A DNA stretch of 64,000 nt from Azolla caroliniana (Eukaryota; Polypodiophyta). Below are positions 1 to 8,623 of this stretch, piece by piece. A program made the translations under genes and the position numbers. Below the pieces are notes generated by a model that saw only the letters and a program-made list of their open reading frames with translations, did no database searches and was not told the origin of the DNA. Each line of letters opens with the position of its first letter. The stretch's first letter is position 1. The DNA lies in the NCBI GenBank assembly GCA_043228905.1, contig JBHGNT010000018.1:6758001-6822000 (forward strand), written 5' to 3'.

Positions 1-1253
1 AGATGTTGTATGGTCTTGGTCATATTTGAACTCGAGACCTTGAGAATAAATACATTAAACACTTGAGCCAACCAAGTAAGTTACTCTTCTCGAATGCTTA
101 ATGTTTGATGCGTATAAAAGATATGCGAGGCAATTGATCATATATGTTTTTTTTAAAAGAACATATATGTCAAGGGTCCTTATTTCACCCTCATCTACCA
201 AAACTATGTTGGTACATTACCTAACCTCAAGCCTTGTAATTACGATGGCATACGCCAAAGTGCAACCTAATGGTCAAGCCAAAATGAGCCCTCGTTTCGT
301 AGTAGGCTCACGTGGGCCATCACATGGTCATGTCATTACGAATGCCTCTCGTAAGAACGAGCTCATGGTGGCATCGTATCCATGTAACGAGGGAGGGATG
401 TTGGATACGTGCGTCATTGGAGCGACCTCACTTGAAGTGGGTCAAGCCCTACGTACTCAACATCATTATGGCTATTGGCGTTTCTTTACGTAACGAAATC
501 GAGGTCATCAACGGGGTTATCAACAATAAAAAATTGTTGAAAAAGGAATGGTGACAACGCCATTCTCACAAAAATGTGAGGACGGCCACCAACATCCTTT
601 TCCTGACAAGGACAACTTTCGATATAATCACGTATTAACGAATATACACATATGTTCACTTATCACATATATACGATCAAATACATATATATGTGACCAC
701 ATATGCCTATATTAAACATATCGTTTATATTAAATAGCCACAAATGATGTGATCGAGATACGTAATCGAGGTATATACCACTACGCACACGAAACATCCT
801 CAAATAAGAGATCATCGTAATACGCAATTGAGGTATTGACCTCTTACGCATACAAGACCAACCGCATATCGTTTACAACAAATCAAGGTATTAAACCCAT
901 ACGCAAACGTAACATATGTTCGTGAACGTAATACGTAATTGAGGTATTAACCTCGTACGCATACGACACTCATCACATATTATTAATATGTCAAACGAGG
1001 TATTGGCCTCGTGCACATATGTAAACGTTTTAGATAATCAATTAAAGACCACTACAACATCATTGACTTAATGAAAAAAATTACATATAAACTAAACACA
1101 TGATTAGATGGGAGAAGAGAGAATAGAAAGAAAAATTATGGAAAGAGTTACCGAAGTTCTTTGCTGATCGTTGTCTGGATCAAGGCCGACCGCACATTGA
1201 TCGATCAGCATCAATCAAAAGACAAATGAAAAACAAAGAAACATTAGTACGTA
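1..1253 (-). mobile_element. 5' internal (untranslated/gag) remnant of a minus-strand Ty3/Gypsy element, cut by the window edge
   Basis: This lies inside the LTR at 1268-1722, next to its primer-binding site. The first about 120 bases after the PBS (read on minus) resemble the leader that follows the 5' LTR of the chromovirus at 48303-54098, including the run around 'TGTTTCTTTTG'. Further left the similarity fades. No convincing gag reading frame is visible; the short ORFs at 101-554 have no recognisable domain. The 764-1030 part is a minisatellite listed separately. The rest is AT-rich, and I see nothing else in it. Confidence 0.5.
764..1030. repeat. Degenerate minisatellite, about 57-bp period, five units
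   Basis: Units begin at about 764, 826, 881, 937 and 994 (spacings 62, 55, 56, 57). Each carries a core like aa(t/c)gaggtatt followed by acctc(g/t)tacgcatac. The core is itself a small inverted repeat (GAGGTATT..ACCTC). The units have diverged from one another, so the array is not recent. Confidence 0.7.
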
Positions 1254-1265
1254 GCTCTGATACCA
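1254..1265 (-). promoter_or_regulatory. Primer-binding site (initiator tRNA-Met type) of the left-edge gypsy
   Basis: On the minus strand this reads TGGTATCAGAGC, the classic plant retrotransposon PBS complementary to the 3' end of initiator tRNA-Met. It abuts the inner end of the LTR at 1268-1722. This orients the element on the minus strand and shows the LTR is a 5' LTR. Confidence 0.8.
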
Positions 1266-1267
1266 AA

Positions 1268-1722
1268 CATTATAGATCTAAGTACTAAAGTAAGCTTAAG
1301 ATAAGGATAAAGTAATGATAGATAGAAAGGAGAAAGAGAAAGAAGGGTGCCGATCCACCCGACCACCCCCGAGCGAAGGGATCGAGACGGACTCGAGCCT
1401 CGATCGGCGTCCCATACCACTGTCGTGGCGTCGAGTCGTACCTGGTGCTGGCGCGCTCGCTACAAGAGTTGACCCACCACACGAGCAGAGTCTCGATGTA
1501 GTCAAAAGATGATCAAATGAGGGTAGCTAGGCCTCTTATTTATAGCGATACCCAAGGCCCCCAGGCAAGTTCACACTTGACCTAATGGGTTGTCTCAATC
1601 CCGAGGATTAAAAGTAATCCTCCCCTTCTTTACACTCTCGTTTAACCCTCACACTTATCCACGTGTATAGAATACTACAGTAAATTCTCACCATGGGATA
1701 TTAAATGGTCATACCCATAACA
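1268..1722 (-). repeat. 5' LTR of minus-strand gypsy (same family as chromovirus F)
   Basis: The reverse complement starts TGTTATGGG at 1722 and aligns throughout with the LTRs at 48303-48762 and 53645-54098, including the ACACGTGGATAAAG block, the region around CTCGACACCACGACAGTGG and the pyrimidine-rich end. The outer end is sharp at 1722. The inner end near 1268 has drifted from the family ending. The outer flank is a copia integrase fragment, so the element inserted into or beside a copia. Its other LTR is outside the window. Confidence 0.8.
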
Positions 1723-2447
1723 GGCACAGAACGTTAATCTTGGCGGGAGTCGATATTTTGTCTCCTTCATCGACGACTATACGTGGCACACGTGGATCTA
1801 CCTCCTCGAGAAGAAGAGTGAAGTCTTCGACTATTTCCGGGACCTCAAAGGGTTTGTGGAAATGGAAACAGGACGAAAGATCAAGTGCTTGCAGTGGGAT
1901 GGCGGAAAAGAGTACTTTTCCGGTCAATTCAACGAGTATCTACAGCAGATGGGAATTCGGCACGAATTCAGTTGTAGATACACGCCGAGAAAAATGGCGT
2001 GGCCGAGAGGAAGAATCGGTGGATTGTGGAAGTGGCTAGGACAATGCTAGAAGAAAAGAGCTTGCCCAAGTTCTATTGGGCCGAGGCAGTACGAACCGCG
2101 ATATACATCCAAAATCGGATCGGAGAAAAAGTGTCGGCGTATGAGCTGTATTTTGGCAGGAAGTCGAATGTGCGACACTTGAGAGTTTTCGGTAGCATTG
2201 TATATGTGCATGTACCGAAGGAGAAACGGAGGAAGGTGGATGCGAAAGCCGAGAAGAGTATCTTGGTCAGCTACTCGGATGAGCAGAAGGGTTATAAGTG
2301 TTATAACCCTCGCACCAAACAAGCGCGCGTGAGCCGCGACGTTGTGTTTAACGAGTCTGCGTCTTGGTACTTGCCTCCGACTCCGGACCTCACCTCCAAC
2401 CTGAGCTCTGATGATGAGGTCAGCAAAGCCGAGATGCCTCTAGAGAG
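1723..2447 (+). pseudogene. Ty1/Copia integrase fragment, plus-strand arm of an inverted duplication
   Basis: Two plus-strand frames (to about 2000, then 1999-2440) encode a copia rve integrase core and C-terminal part. Visible motifs are FIDDYT (first catalytic Asp), DGGKEYFS (second Asp), EFSCRYTP and the conserved HLRVFGS/DEKRRKVDAK-type region with the later 'KARVSRDVVF' strand. A frameshift near 2000 destroys the E-containing segment (CRYTP..MAERKNR). The fragment begins exactly where the gypsy LTR ends and stops where its own reverse copy begins. It is non-functional: there are no zinc-binding or RT parts on this strand. Confidence 0.85.
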
Positions 2448-3034
2448 GGTTATAACACTTATAACCCTTCTGCTCGTCCAAGTAGCCGACCAAGATACAC
2501 TTCTCGGCTTTCGCGTCCAAGTTCCTCCATTTCTCCTTCGGTACATGCACATACACAATGCTACCGAAGACTCTCAAGTGTCGTAGATTCGGCTTCCTTC
2601 CGAAATACTGCCATGCGCCGATACTTTGTCTCCGATCCGATTATGGATGTATACTATGGTTCTTATCGCCTCAACCCAATAGAACTTGGGCAAGCTCTTC
2701 TCCTCCAGCATTGCCCATGCCGCTTCCACAACTGACCTGTTCTGCCTCTCGGCCATGTTGTTTTGCTCCGGCGTGTATCTACAACTGAATTCACGCTGAA
2801 TTCCCATCTGTTGCAGATAGCCGTTGAATTGACCGGAAAAGTATTCTTTTCCGCCATCCGACTGTAGGCACTTGATCTTTCGTCCTATTTCCGTTTCCAC
2901 GAACCCTTTGAGGTCCCGGAAGCAGTCGAAGACTTCACTCTTCTTCTCGATGAGATAGATCCACGTGTGCCACGTATAGTCGTCGATGAAGGAGACAAAA
3001 TATCGACTCCCGCCAAGACTAACGTTCTGTGTTG
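1723..3034. repeat. Large imperfect inverted repeat (arms about 590 bp, spacer about 137 bp)
   Basis: The left arm (1723-2311) and right arm (2449-3034) are reverse complements encoding the same copia integrase segment. They begin at the 'acagaacgtta.tcttggcggg' motif (1725 and 3031) and meet at 'gggttataagtgttataaccct' / 'agggttataacacttataaccc' (2289 and 2451). The two protein copies differ at several residues (for example CLQWDGG versus CLQSDGG), so the duplication is old or joined two family members. Transcription through it would give a long hairpin RNA. Confidence 0.8.
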
Positions 3035-3182
3035 GCCCCCATACATCGGAATGTATCAAGTCGAGCTTGTTTTGGCTCCAGTTATGCTCGTTAGGGAAAG
3101 GAAGTCGGTGTTGCTTCCCGAGTTGACAGGCTTCACAAATTCGTGCCTTCCGGCCACTAAATTTGGGCAATCCAAACACCAC
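2449..3182 (-). pseudogene. Ty1/Copia integrase (zinc site and catalytic core)
   Basis: The reading frame runs from 3182 to about 2574 and holds the second half of the integrase zinc site (CEACQLGKQH), the catalytic core with FIDDYT and SDGGKEYFS, and EFSCRYTPEQNNMAERQNR containing the catalytic Glu region. It is in frame with the protease frame to its right apart from one stop codon at 3183-3185. The frame degenerates at the centre of the inverted repeat, so the C-terminal integrase, RT and RNase H are missing. This is a dead copy. Confidence 0.85.
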
Positions 3183-4064
3183 CTATTTCGATTGCAGGTC
3201 CTGAAGTCGTTGATAGTTGACGTGGCCTATCCGCTTGTGCCATAAGTCAATATCCGACTCAACTTTTTGTCCTTTCGCGAACATTGCGGTGCCACCGTCA
3301 CTAGAGTCGAGGGTAAACATCCTCCCGTCTTTGCACCCTTGCGCAATAACTCGGCCTTCTTCCTCGATGAAGCACCCGAGATGTGTAAATCGAACTTGCA
3401 TCCCCTGGTCGACGATTTGCCCAACCGACACGAGGTTCTTTGTTATTGTCGGGATGTGTAACACGTTCATGAGTTTCCCTTTCTGCCCGACATGGCTCAG
3501 GGGAACTTCACCGACATTCGCGATCAAATGTGGAGTATCTTCTCCGGTTGCGACTACTCCCAGTTGCATCGGTTTTTCTAGGTACGAGAACCACTCCTTG
3601 TGGCACGTCATGTGGTTTGACGCGCCGGAGTCCACGTACCACACCTCGTCCGACTTCAGGGTGATCTTCTTCATCGAGTTTTCTTCGTGTCTCGTCACAA
3701 AGACTGACCCTTTTTCGGTTCCTTCGGCGTAGTGCGATCGCTTCCGATTACCCTTGTCGATCTGTCCGGAACCCGATCCGGACCCGGTTCTCTCCGAATC
3801 GGCGCACTTTTTCCAGCACTTGCTCTCCCTGTGGCCTTTCTTGCCATAGTACCAGCATTCCGCCACGGATTTCTCATGCCGATTCTCGTCGCCTCGACTC
3901 CCCCTGTTTCCGGAGGGTCTGAAATTGTTGTCGGCATCACTTCGGTGCCTTCTTCCTTGATCCACCTCCATTGCGCACCGACTCGCCTCATCCGCCACGA
4001 CCACGGGGCCTATCTCCCTCCGTGTACAACATCTTGTTGTCGGCATGCGTGCTCGTCGACGCAC
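3183..4064 (-). pseudogene. Copia gag C-terminus, protease and GAG-pre-integrase region
   Basis: A 293-codon open stretch. In order it holds a basic gag tail, a zinc-knuckle relic CWYYGKKGHRESKC, the aspartic protease motif VWYVDSGASNHMT, and the GAG-pre-integrase motif LWHKRIGHVNYQRL. The second zinc-binding Cys has become Tyr, so the knuckle should not bind zinc. The protease DSGA motif is intact. The frame ends in a stop just before the integrase. The neighbouring gag (4010-4641) is in other frames, so translation as one polyprotein is impossible. Confidence 0.85.
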
Positions 4065-4641
4065 CTGCGTGGTTTTCCTCTATAAGGAGCATCGACAATA
4101 GATCGAAAAACGACGATGTATTCTCCCGTGTACACTATACACACAATAGTTCGGAATGCTCCGAACTTAGACGCCAGTCCCCCGAGACAGATCTGCACCA
4201 TCTCACCTTCCTCAACCTCCACATCGACGGAGGCTAAAGAGTCACATATATCTTTGATCTTCGAGGTGTAATTGGCCACCGACAAGTCGCGTTGTCGTAG
4301 GTTTCTCAGCTCCTGTCGGAGTTGAAGCTTCCTAACTGTAGTGCTTGCGGTGAAAATCTTCTTCAAATTTCCCCAAGCATCCTTCGGCGTTTCCGCATCC
4401 CGAATATAGCTTAGAAGTCGTTCGCCTACACAAGACGCGAAGCAATACAGTACTCTGCTCGCGACTGTTCCCACACTGGGAAATCTTTGTGTGTCGATTC
4501 GGGTGTTGTGTCATTTGCTCCATAGACATAGCTCCAGTAACCGTGCCCGAGCAGGTACTGGTGCATCTTGTAGGACCAAGACGCGTAGTTGTTTCTGTCG
4601 AGCTTCTCCGTCGGAAGCGAGCTAGCCATGCCTCTATCCAT
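4010..4641 (-). pseudogene. Copia gag (UBN2-type), frameshifted
   Basis: The start at 4641 opens with a short acidic/basic leader and LDRNNYASWSYKMHQYL, the typical N-terminus of plant copia gag. The second frame (4474-4010) carries DAWGNLKKIF and the LRQELRNLRQ.D helix of the UBN2/gag_pre family. At least two frame changes separate these pieces and join them to the protease frame. The gag of the copia at the right edge of the window (63676-64000) shows the same motifs. Confidence 0.8.
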
Positions 4642-4712
4642 CGGTTTTACCTGTTCTTCTTGGTTGGTTTTCCTTTTAAGCTAGGTCGGCTGCAAAGGTT
4701 CTCAACCCTCGC

Positions 4713-4724
4713 GCTTTGATACCA
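4713..4724 (-). promoter_or_regulatory. Primer-binding site of copia 1
   Basis: The minus strand reads TGGTATCAAAGC, a tRNA-Met-type PBS. It lies between the gag start (4641) and the LTR (4725-5153) and fixes the minus orientation of copia 1. Confidence 0.75.
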
Positions 4725-5153
4725 TATAAAGAATAGTGTGCGGAAGCAATAGGAAATCGAACGTAGAAAATATGCAGGTTTAATGGAGAGCTTGTATATG
4801 CACAGTACGCAGGAGAGACAGAGAGAGAGAGAGAGAACACAGAAAATAAAACTTGATTCAAATAATATTCAATTTGTACATAGGATGTGCTTAGTGAGCA
4901 CTTTTATACAAGTCCATACTGACTGACAGAAGTACTGACACGTACTTCAATGCTCATCAGTGCGCTCTACACTAACTCCCAAAATGTATTCCTCCGCGGA
5001 ATATCTTCCTAACGGCCTCACGGTTTACACATCGATACGGCTTCTCGTTGTGTATCGGTCTGTGCACCGGTTTACGCATCCATTTTTCGCACCGGTCCGG
5101 CCTAACCGATCGATCCCAACTGTTACTTCGTAGGGCCGGACCATCGCCTAACA
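4725..5153 (-). repeat. 5' LTR of copia 1
   Basis: It is directly next to the PBS. The inner end (CTTCCGCACACTATTC on minus) matches the end of the plus-strand LTR at 24091-24534, so these LTRs are one family. A GA-rich tract (4810-4835) matches the TC-rich U5 of its relatives. The outer end TGTTAGGCG is at 5153. The partner 3' LTR has been lost to the left. Confidence 0.7.
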
Positions 5154-5158
5154 CAGGG

Positions 5159-5603
5159 TGTCTACAAAAGACACTTCACCAAAGGGTGTTAGGGTGGAAC
5201 AAAGTTAGACCGACAATTAAGCCGACCTTAATCGGTTTCTTTAACAACAGAACCTTAATCTTAATACACGCGTAAGATAGAAAGTAATTAGCACAGAACG
5301 GTTATCAATGCATAGAGATAAGGAATTAGAGCTTTATTAATTCTCCGTTGTCATTTACAATGTAATCGGGGCTTTTTATAGATCACCGGCTCTGCCTACA
5401 AAATGGTGCCAATTGGCACACTAATATGAACCGGTCCGGATTCCGGATCGGCATACCGATTCCGGTCTGTCCGTTCACTTCTCTAAAATCTACTTAATTA
5501 CTTAATATCCTAATAACAGCCTCCGATTATTTCTGCCCTTCCATATTCTAGACTATCCTTCACCCCTTACCGGCTGGCTAACACATGGCACGCTGATGGG
5601 ACA
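5159..5603 (-). repeat. LTR-like block, minus orientation
   Basis: The minus strand reads TGTCCCATC... from 5603 and ends ..GTAGACA at 5159. It has a TATA-type motif CTATAAAAAG (about 5376-5385) followed by an AATAAAG polyadenylation-like signal (about 5333-5339), as expected for an LTR. No clear target-site duplication or polypurine tract is visible. It could be a solo LTR or the 3' LTR of the element carrying the coiled-coil ORF to its right. Confidence 0.45.
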
Positions 5604-5636
5604 GTAGCTTGTACGTCAAATTCCACTATCCGGTCT

Positions 5637-7090
5637 TCAATCCTCGTCTAAAATGTTCAGAATGCTCTGATCGAGGGGCTCTAAGGGTTCTTCAGAAGGC
5701 TGATTGGATTGTTGTTGCTGCTCCTCCTATTGTTGCTCCTCTTGCGGCTGCACCGTTGGTTGTGAAAGTTGCTCCGGCTGCTGCACCGTTGGCTGTTGCT
5801 GTTGTTCCTGCTGTTGCGCGGTCTCCGGCTCTTCTGAGCGTTGCTCCTCCAATGGTTGTGTTGGTGGTTGTTGCGGCGCCTCCTCCCTTGGCTGCTCCTC
5901 CTAAGTTACATCCGGTTGGCTTGTCCCGGCCTTGGCTCTGTCCGTCCCTTGGTCCGACGATGGCTCTTCATCACTAAGATTGATTGTTGTCGTCCTCTTC
6001 GTCGCCTCTTGCGGTAGCCTCTCCTTTTCGTAACTTTCAAATTGGATTTGGTTATCCAGCCGATCATCGTCCAGTTGTGCCACTAGTTGCCGGACCACCG
6101 TTATTTGTTCATCAGCCAAGGCTACAAAGTTCTCCGCCAATTCGTCTTTCACGGCAGCAAAGTCTTCCTTTTCCAGTTTGTAGAACTCATCACCTTCTTT
6201 CTGCCAGTTTTCCGCGTCTACCATCAGCAACTGTAACTCGGCACCGTGCTTCGCCCATTTTGACCACCATACTACTGAGTTGTCTTCAATCAACCACTTC
6301 ATTCGATTCGGGACATGCATGTACAATGCACCGAATCCGCTCCAGCCCCATCTTTGATTTATCTTCAGCGGCCTGCCAGTCATCTTTCAACTGTTTAATC
6401 AGGTTCACCGTTACCATTTCCTGGTCCTTGTAGCGCATCAGTTGATTCTGATACGTTGTCTGCACTCTTTGTAAGACCATGGTAGCGCGTTCTGTTTCCC
6501 CCTGATGTTGCATTTGGAGTTCCATGCGTTCCTTCGCCACTTCAGCTCGGATGGTTTCCTTCTCAGCCCGTTCTTCTGCTAGTGTCGTCTCTGCTCGTTG
6601 CACTTCATTCCAGAGCTTGAACATCTTTTCTTGTTGCCGGTCACTATCGGTGATAAGCTTCTTGTACTCCGACTCAACATGTTTATAATCCCGGTGCAGG
6701 CGGTCAAACTCTTCTAATTTCTGCTTCAGCTTCTGATTGATCTGGCGGCGAGCTCGGTCTTCCCTATCCTTTTGCTGCTGAAGCTCTTCTTTGAGTCTCT
6801 CAATCTCCGTTTCCGCCATCCTTCGGAGTTTATCCTTCTCTTGCAGTACTTTTTCCTTCTCTTCCTTAAGCCGCTCATAGGCTTGGTGTCCCTTCCGCAA
6901 AATGTCTTCTGCTTGTCGGATATTGTCAGCAGTCTTCCGTTGTTCCTCCTCCGCCACCATTCGTAATTCTCTTTCCCTGGCCTGTAATGCTTCCTGTGCG
7001 GCCAGGTCTTCTTTGAGAATGGCAAGCTCTTGCGCTTGCGCTGTACTTATATCTGGGATTGTCCCGGCATCAGGGTCGTATTATTATGTA
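5637..7090 (-). pseudogene. Decayed coiled-coil, E/Q/P-rich ORF, probably TE-derived
   Basis: I do not recognise a family. Reading on minus from about 7085, a long heptad-rich coiled coil (many E, K, R, Q; for example ERLKEELQQQK and LEEFDRLHRDY) runs to about 6300. A frameshift near 6290-6380 then leads to WWSKWAKHGAELQLL and more helix. The tail is E/Q/P-rich and interrupted by TAG codons (5901-5903, and again near 5733) before the frame ends at 5637-5639 in ILNILDED. The upstream part near 7130-7200 (NLEREIEIAKEELA) may be a further piece. Being next to an LTR-like block suggests an extra ORF of a gypsy or LARD-type element. A captured host gene is possible. Confidence 0.5.
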
Positions 7091-7344
7091 TAGTTGCCGG
7101 TGTGTCATTATTTTGTACATGTACCGGAGCCACCGAGTCCTGATCCTAGGGTCCTGTGATGACCTTCTAAGCCAATTCTTCCTTGGCTATTTCTATTTCT
7201 CGTTCCAAGTTTCGTATAACCCCACCCTATGACTCTCAAATCTTACCATTTATTCTATACTAGTAATATACATAAAATATGTAAAGCATACTTTATATAT
7301 ACTTTATATTACATAAAGGATTTGCTTCATCATACTAGTATTTT

Positions 7345-7402
7345 GAGACTCAAACCCACAACCTCATACACCAAAGTCAACACACCTACCATTAGGCTAG
7401 GC
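7345..7402 (-). repeat. tRNA-like (SINE-type) A/B-box fragment
   Basis: The minus strand has TAGCCTAATGGTAGG (A-box-like) followed about 35 bases later by GGGTTTGAGTCTC (B-box-like). No cloverleaf can be drawn, so it is not a tRNA gene. It resembles the tRNA-derived head of a plant SINE. Confidence 0.4.
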
Positions 7403-7487
7403 CCTTTCTCTTTAAATTTATGTTTTCATGTTTATTGTTATTGCATATATTGTTTCATACATAAAAGCTCAAATGAGCGAGATGTTT

Positions 7488-7595
7488 ATCATGCATCACA
7501 TGTAATGCATGAACGCCAAATGGCGATCATGCATCACATGCATTTCATGCATTACATGCATGACTTGTACCCTCCAATGCATCATATGCATGGGG
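7488..7595. repeat. Cluster of CATGCA/TGCATG (RY) motifs
   Basis: About 105 bases contain many copies of CATGCA or its complement, several overlapping palindromes (ATGCAT, CATATG). The RY element CATGCA is the known site of plant B3 factors (ABI3/FUS3/LEC2). Here it may equally be a degenerate short-period repeat. It lies about 0.5 kb upstream of the methyltransferase gene. Confidence 0.5.
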
Positions 7596-7719
7596 GCACC
7601 TATTTAAATGGTGAAAGAGAATATCAAAGGGAGATATGTATGCGATATCAATCAAATTATTTATTACATAAGAGATACCATAAAAATAGAGAGAGAAGGG
7701 AAGAAGTTTAACATAAACG

Positions 7720-7790
7720 TGGAGCTCTAGCTTGGCGGTCGTGGTGGTCAACTCTCAACAAGAGGGAGGCGGTTCGAGCCTTATCTTCAT
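7720..7790 (+). repeat. tRNA-like (SINE-type) fragment
   Basis: TAGCTTGGCGG at 7728-7738 resembles a pol III A box, and GGTTCGAGCC at 7771-7780 is a good B box, at a spacing normal for tRNA-derived promoters. No tRNA fold is apparent. Confidence 0.4.
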
Positions 7791-7903
7791 CAAAATATTG
7801 AAGTGAAGATTGTAGTGGTCTACGATCAAGAAAGAGAAGAGTGATTACCTTGCAAGACAAAGTTCGGAGGTTCAACGACGTGCACAATCACTTTGTAACT
7901 CTA

Positions 7904-7972
7904 CATCGGATTTCGGTTGAAAGGTCCTGCCTTCAACCAAAATCCGATGCACTGCATCGGATTTCGGTTGAA
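7904..7972. repeat. Near-perfect 20-bp hairpin plus a third direct copy
   Basis: CATCGGATTTCGGTTGAA occurs at 7904, as the inverted copy at 7930-7949 (one mismatch, one bulged base, loop of about five bases), and again in direct orientation at 7955-7972. The first two would fold into a tight stem-loop just upstream of the 8104 exon. Confidence 0.75.
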
Positions 7973-8103
7973 AAATATGTTGTTTTTGCGATAAAAAACT
8001 ATCGCATGGGACCATAAAATTGACGTAATTTAAATGATAATTTGCGTGATTTAGATGAAATTGTACGTTGTTTCTATGTTTTCACCAACGTTTTTAATTT
8101 CAG

Positions 8104-8611
8104 TGAACCCAGACAAAAAGTTCCTTCATTTAGATTGAAGATTCGATCTCCGACAAAACGAGATTCTGGCTCCTTCATGAAGGACACGAGTAAAAAAAAT
8201 TTATTTGACTCAACGGGGGAAGGAGGATCCAAGTCATCTGTGGCTACTACCAATATCAACAAAGGTAGTACGCAAGAGGAGAACACGGTTGAGGTGAAAT
8301 ATAAGGATTACCCCGAACTTGAATGGTGTCTCTCTTATGTCGAGGAGGATGGGGTGCTGTTATTGATAACGGCAAAATCGGACAGGGAAGGGAAACTTCA
8401 GCTTGGAAAAACATTTAATTACGGGCATGTAACCAAGCTAGAGTACGAAGACATTGATTCTACATGTATTTTAATCGACGTCTCGAGCTCAGTTGGCGAC
8501 AGGCGATTGCGACTTGATGAGGGAAACCTAGTACCCGAATCTTGCAATCCCAAGGCTTTGCGTAAAGACCTGCAAACGAAAAATAACTTGTTGGTAGCTC
8601 TTCGGTCGTAA
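8104..8611 (+). pseudogene. Upstream coding segment of the methyltransferase locus, ending in an in-frame TAA
   Basis: An open frame runs across 8042-8611. A good splice acceptor (pyrimidine-rich, TTTCAG at 8098-8103) suggests an internal exon starting at 8104 in phase 2. The encoded about 168 residues begin SEPRQKVPSFRLK, with no domain I recognise. The middle part (YPELEWCLSYVEED..LLLITAKS) looks like a small beta-rich domain. The frame stops at TAA 8609-8611, but the same frame continues after it with a lysine-rich, NLS-like stretch (8624-8728, PPKKSRK and KRPRPEEEEEE) before a second stop. The TAA overlaps a GTAAGTG donor-like sequence at 8608, but I found no acceptor that restores frame to the next exon. 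This segment is either a decayed 5' exon or the end of an alternative isoform. Confidence 0.5.
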
Positions 8612-8623
8612 GTGACAGGAGAG

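Noticed and set aside
3217-3732. 171-codon plus-strand frame
   Set aside because: Antisense shadow of the copia protease/pre-integrase frame at 3183-4064.
5609-5977. Ala/Val/Pro-rich and Cys-rich plus-strand frames
   Set aside because: Shadows of the E/Q/P-rich tail encoded on minus.
7345-7402. tRNA gene
   Set aside because: Only A/B-box-like motifs; no acceptor stem or anticodon arm can be paired. The same applies at 7720-7790, 15823-15885 and 58792-58806.
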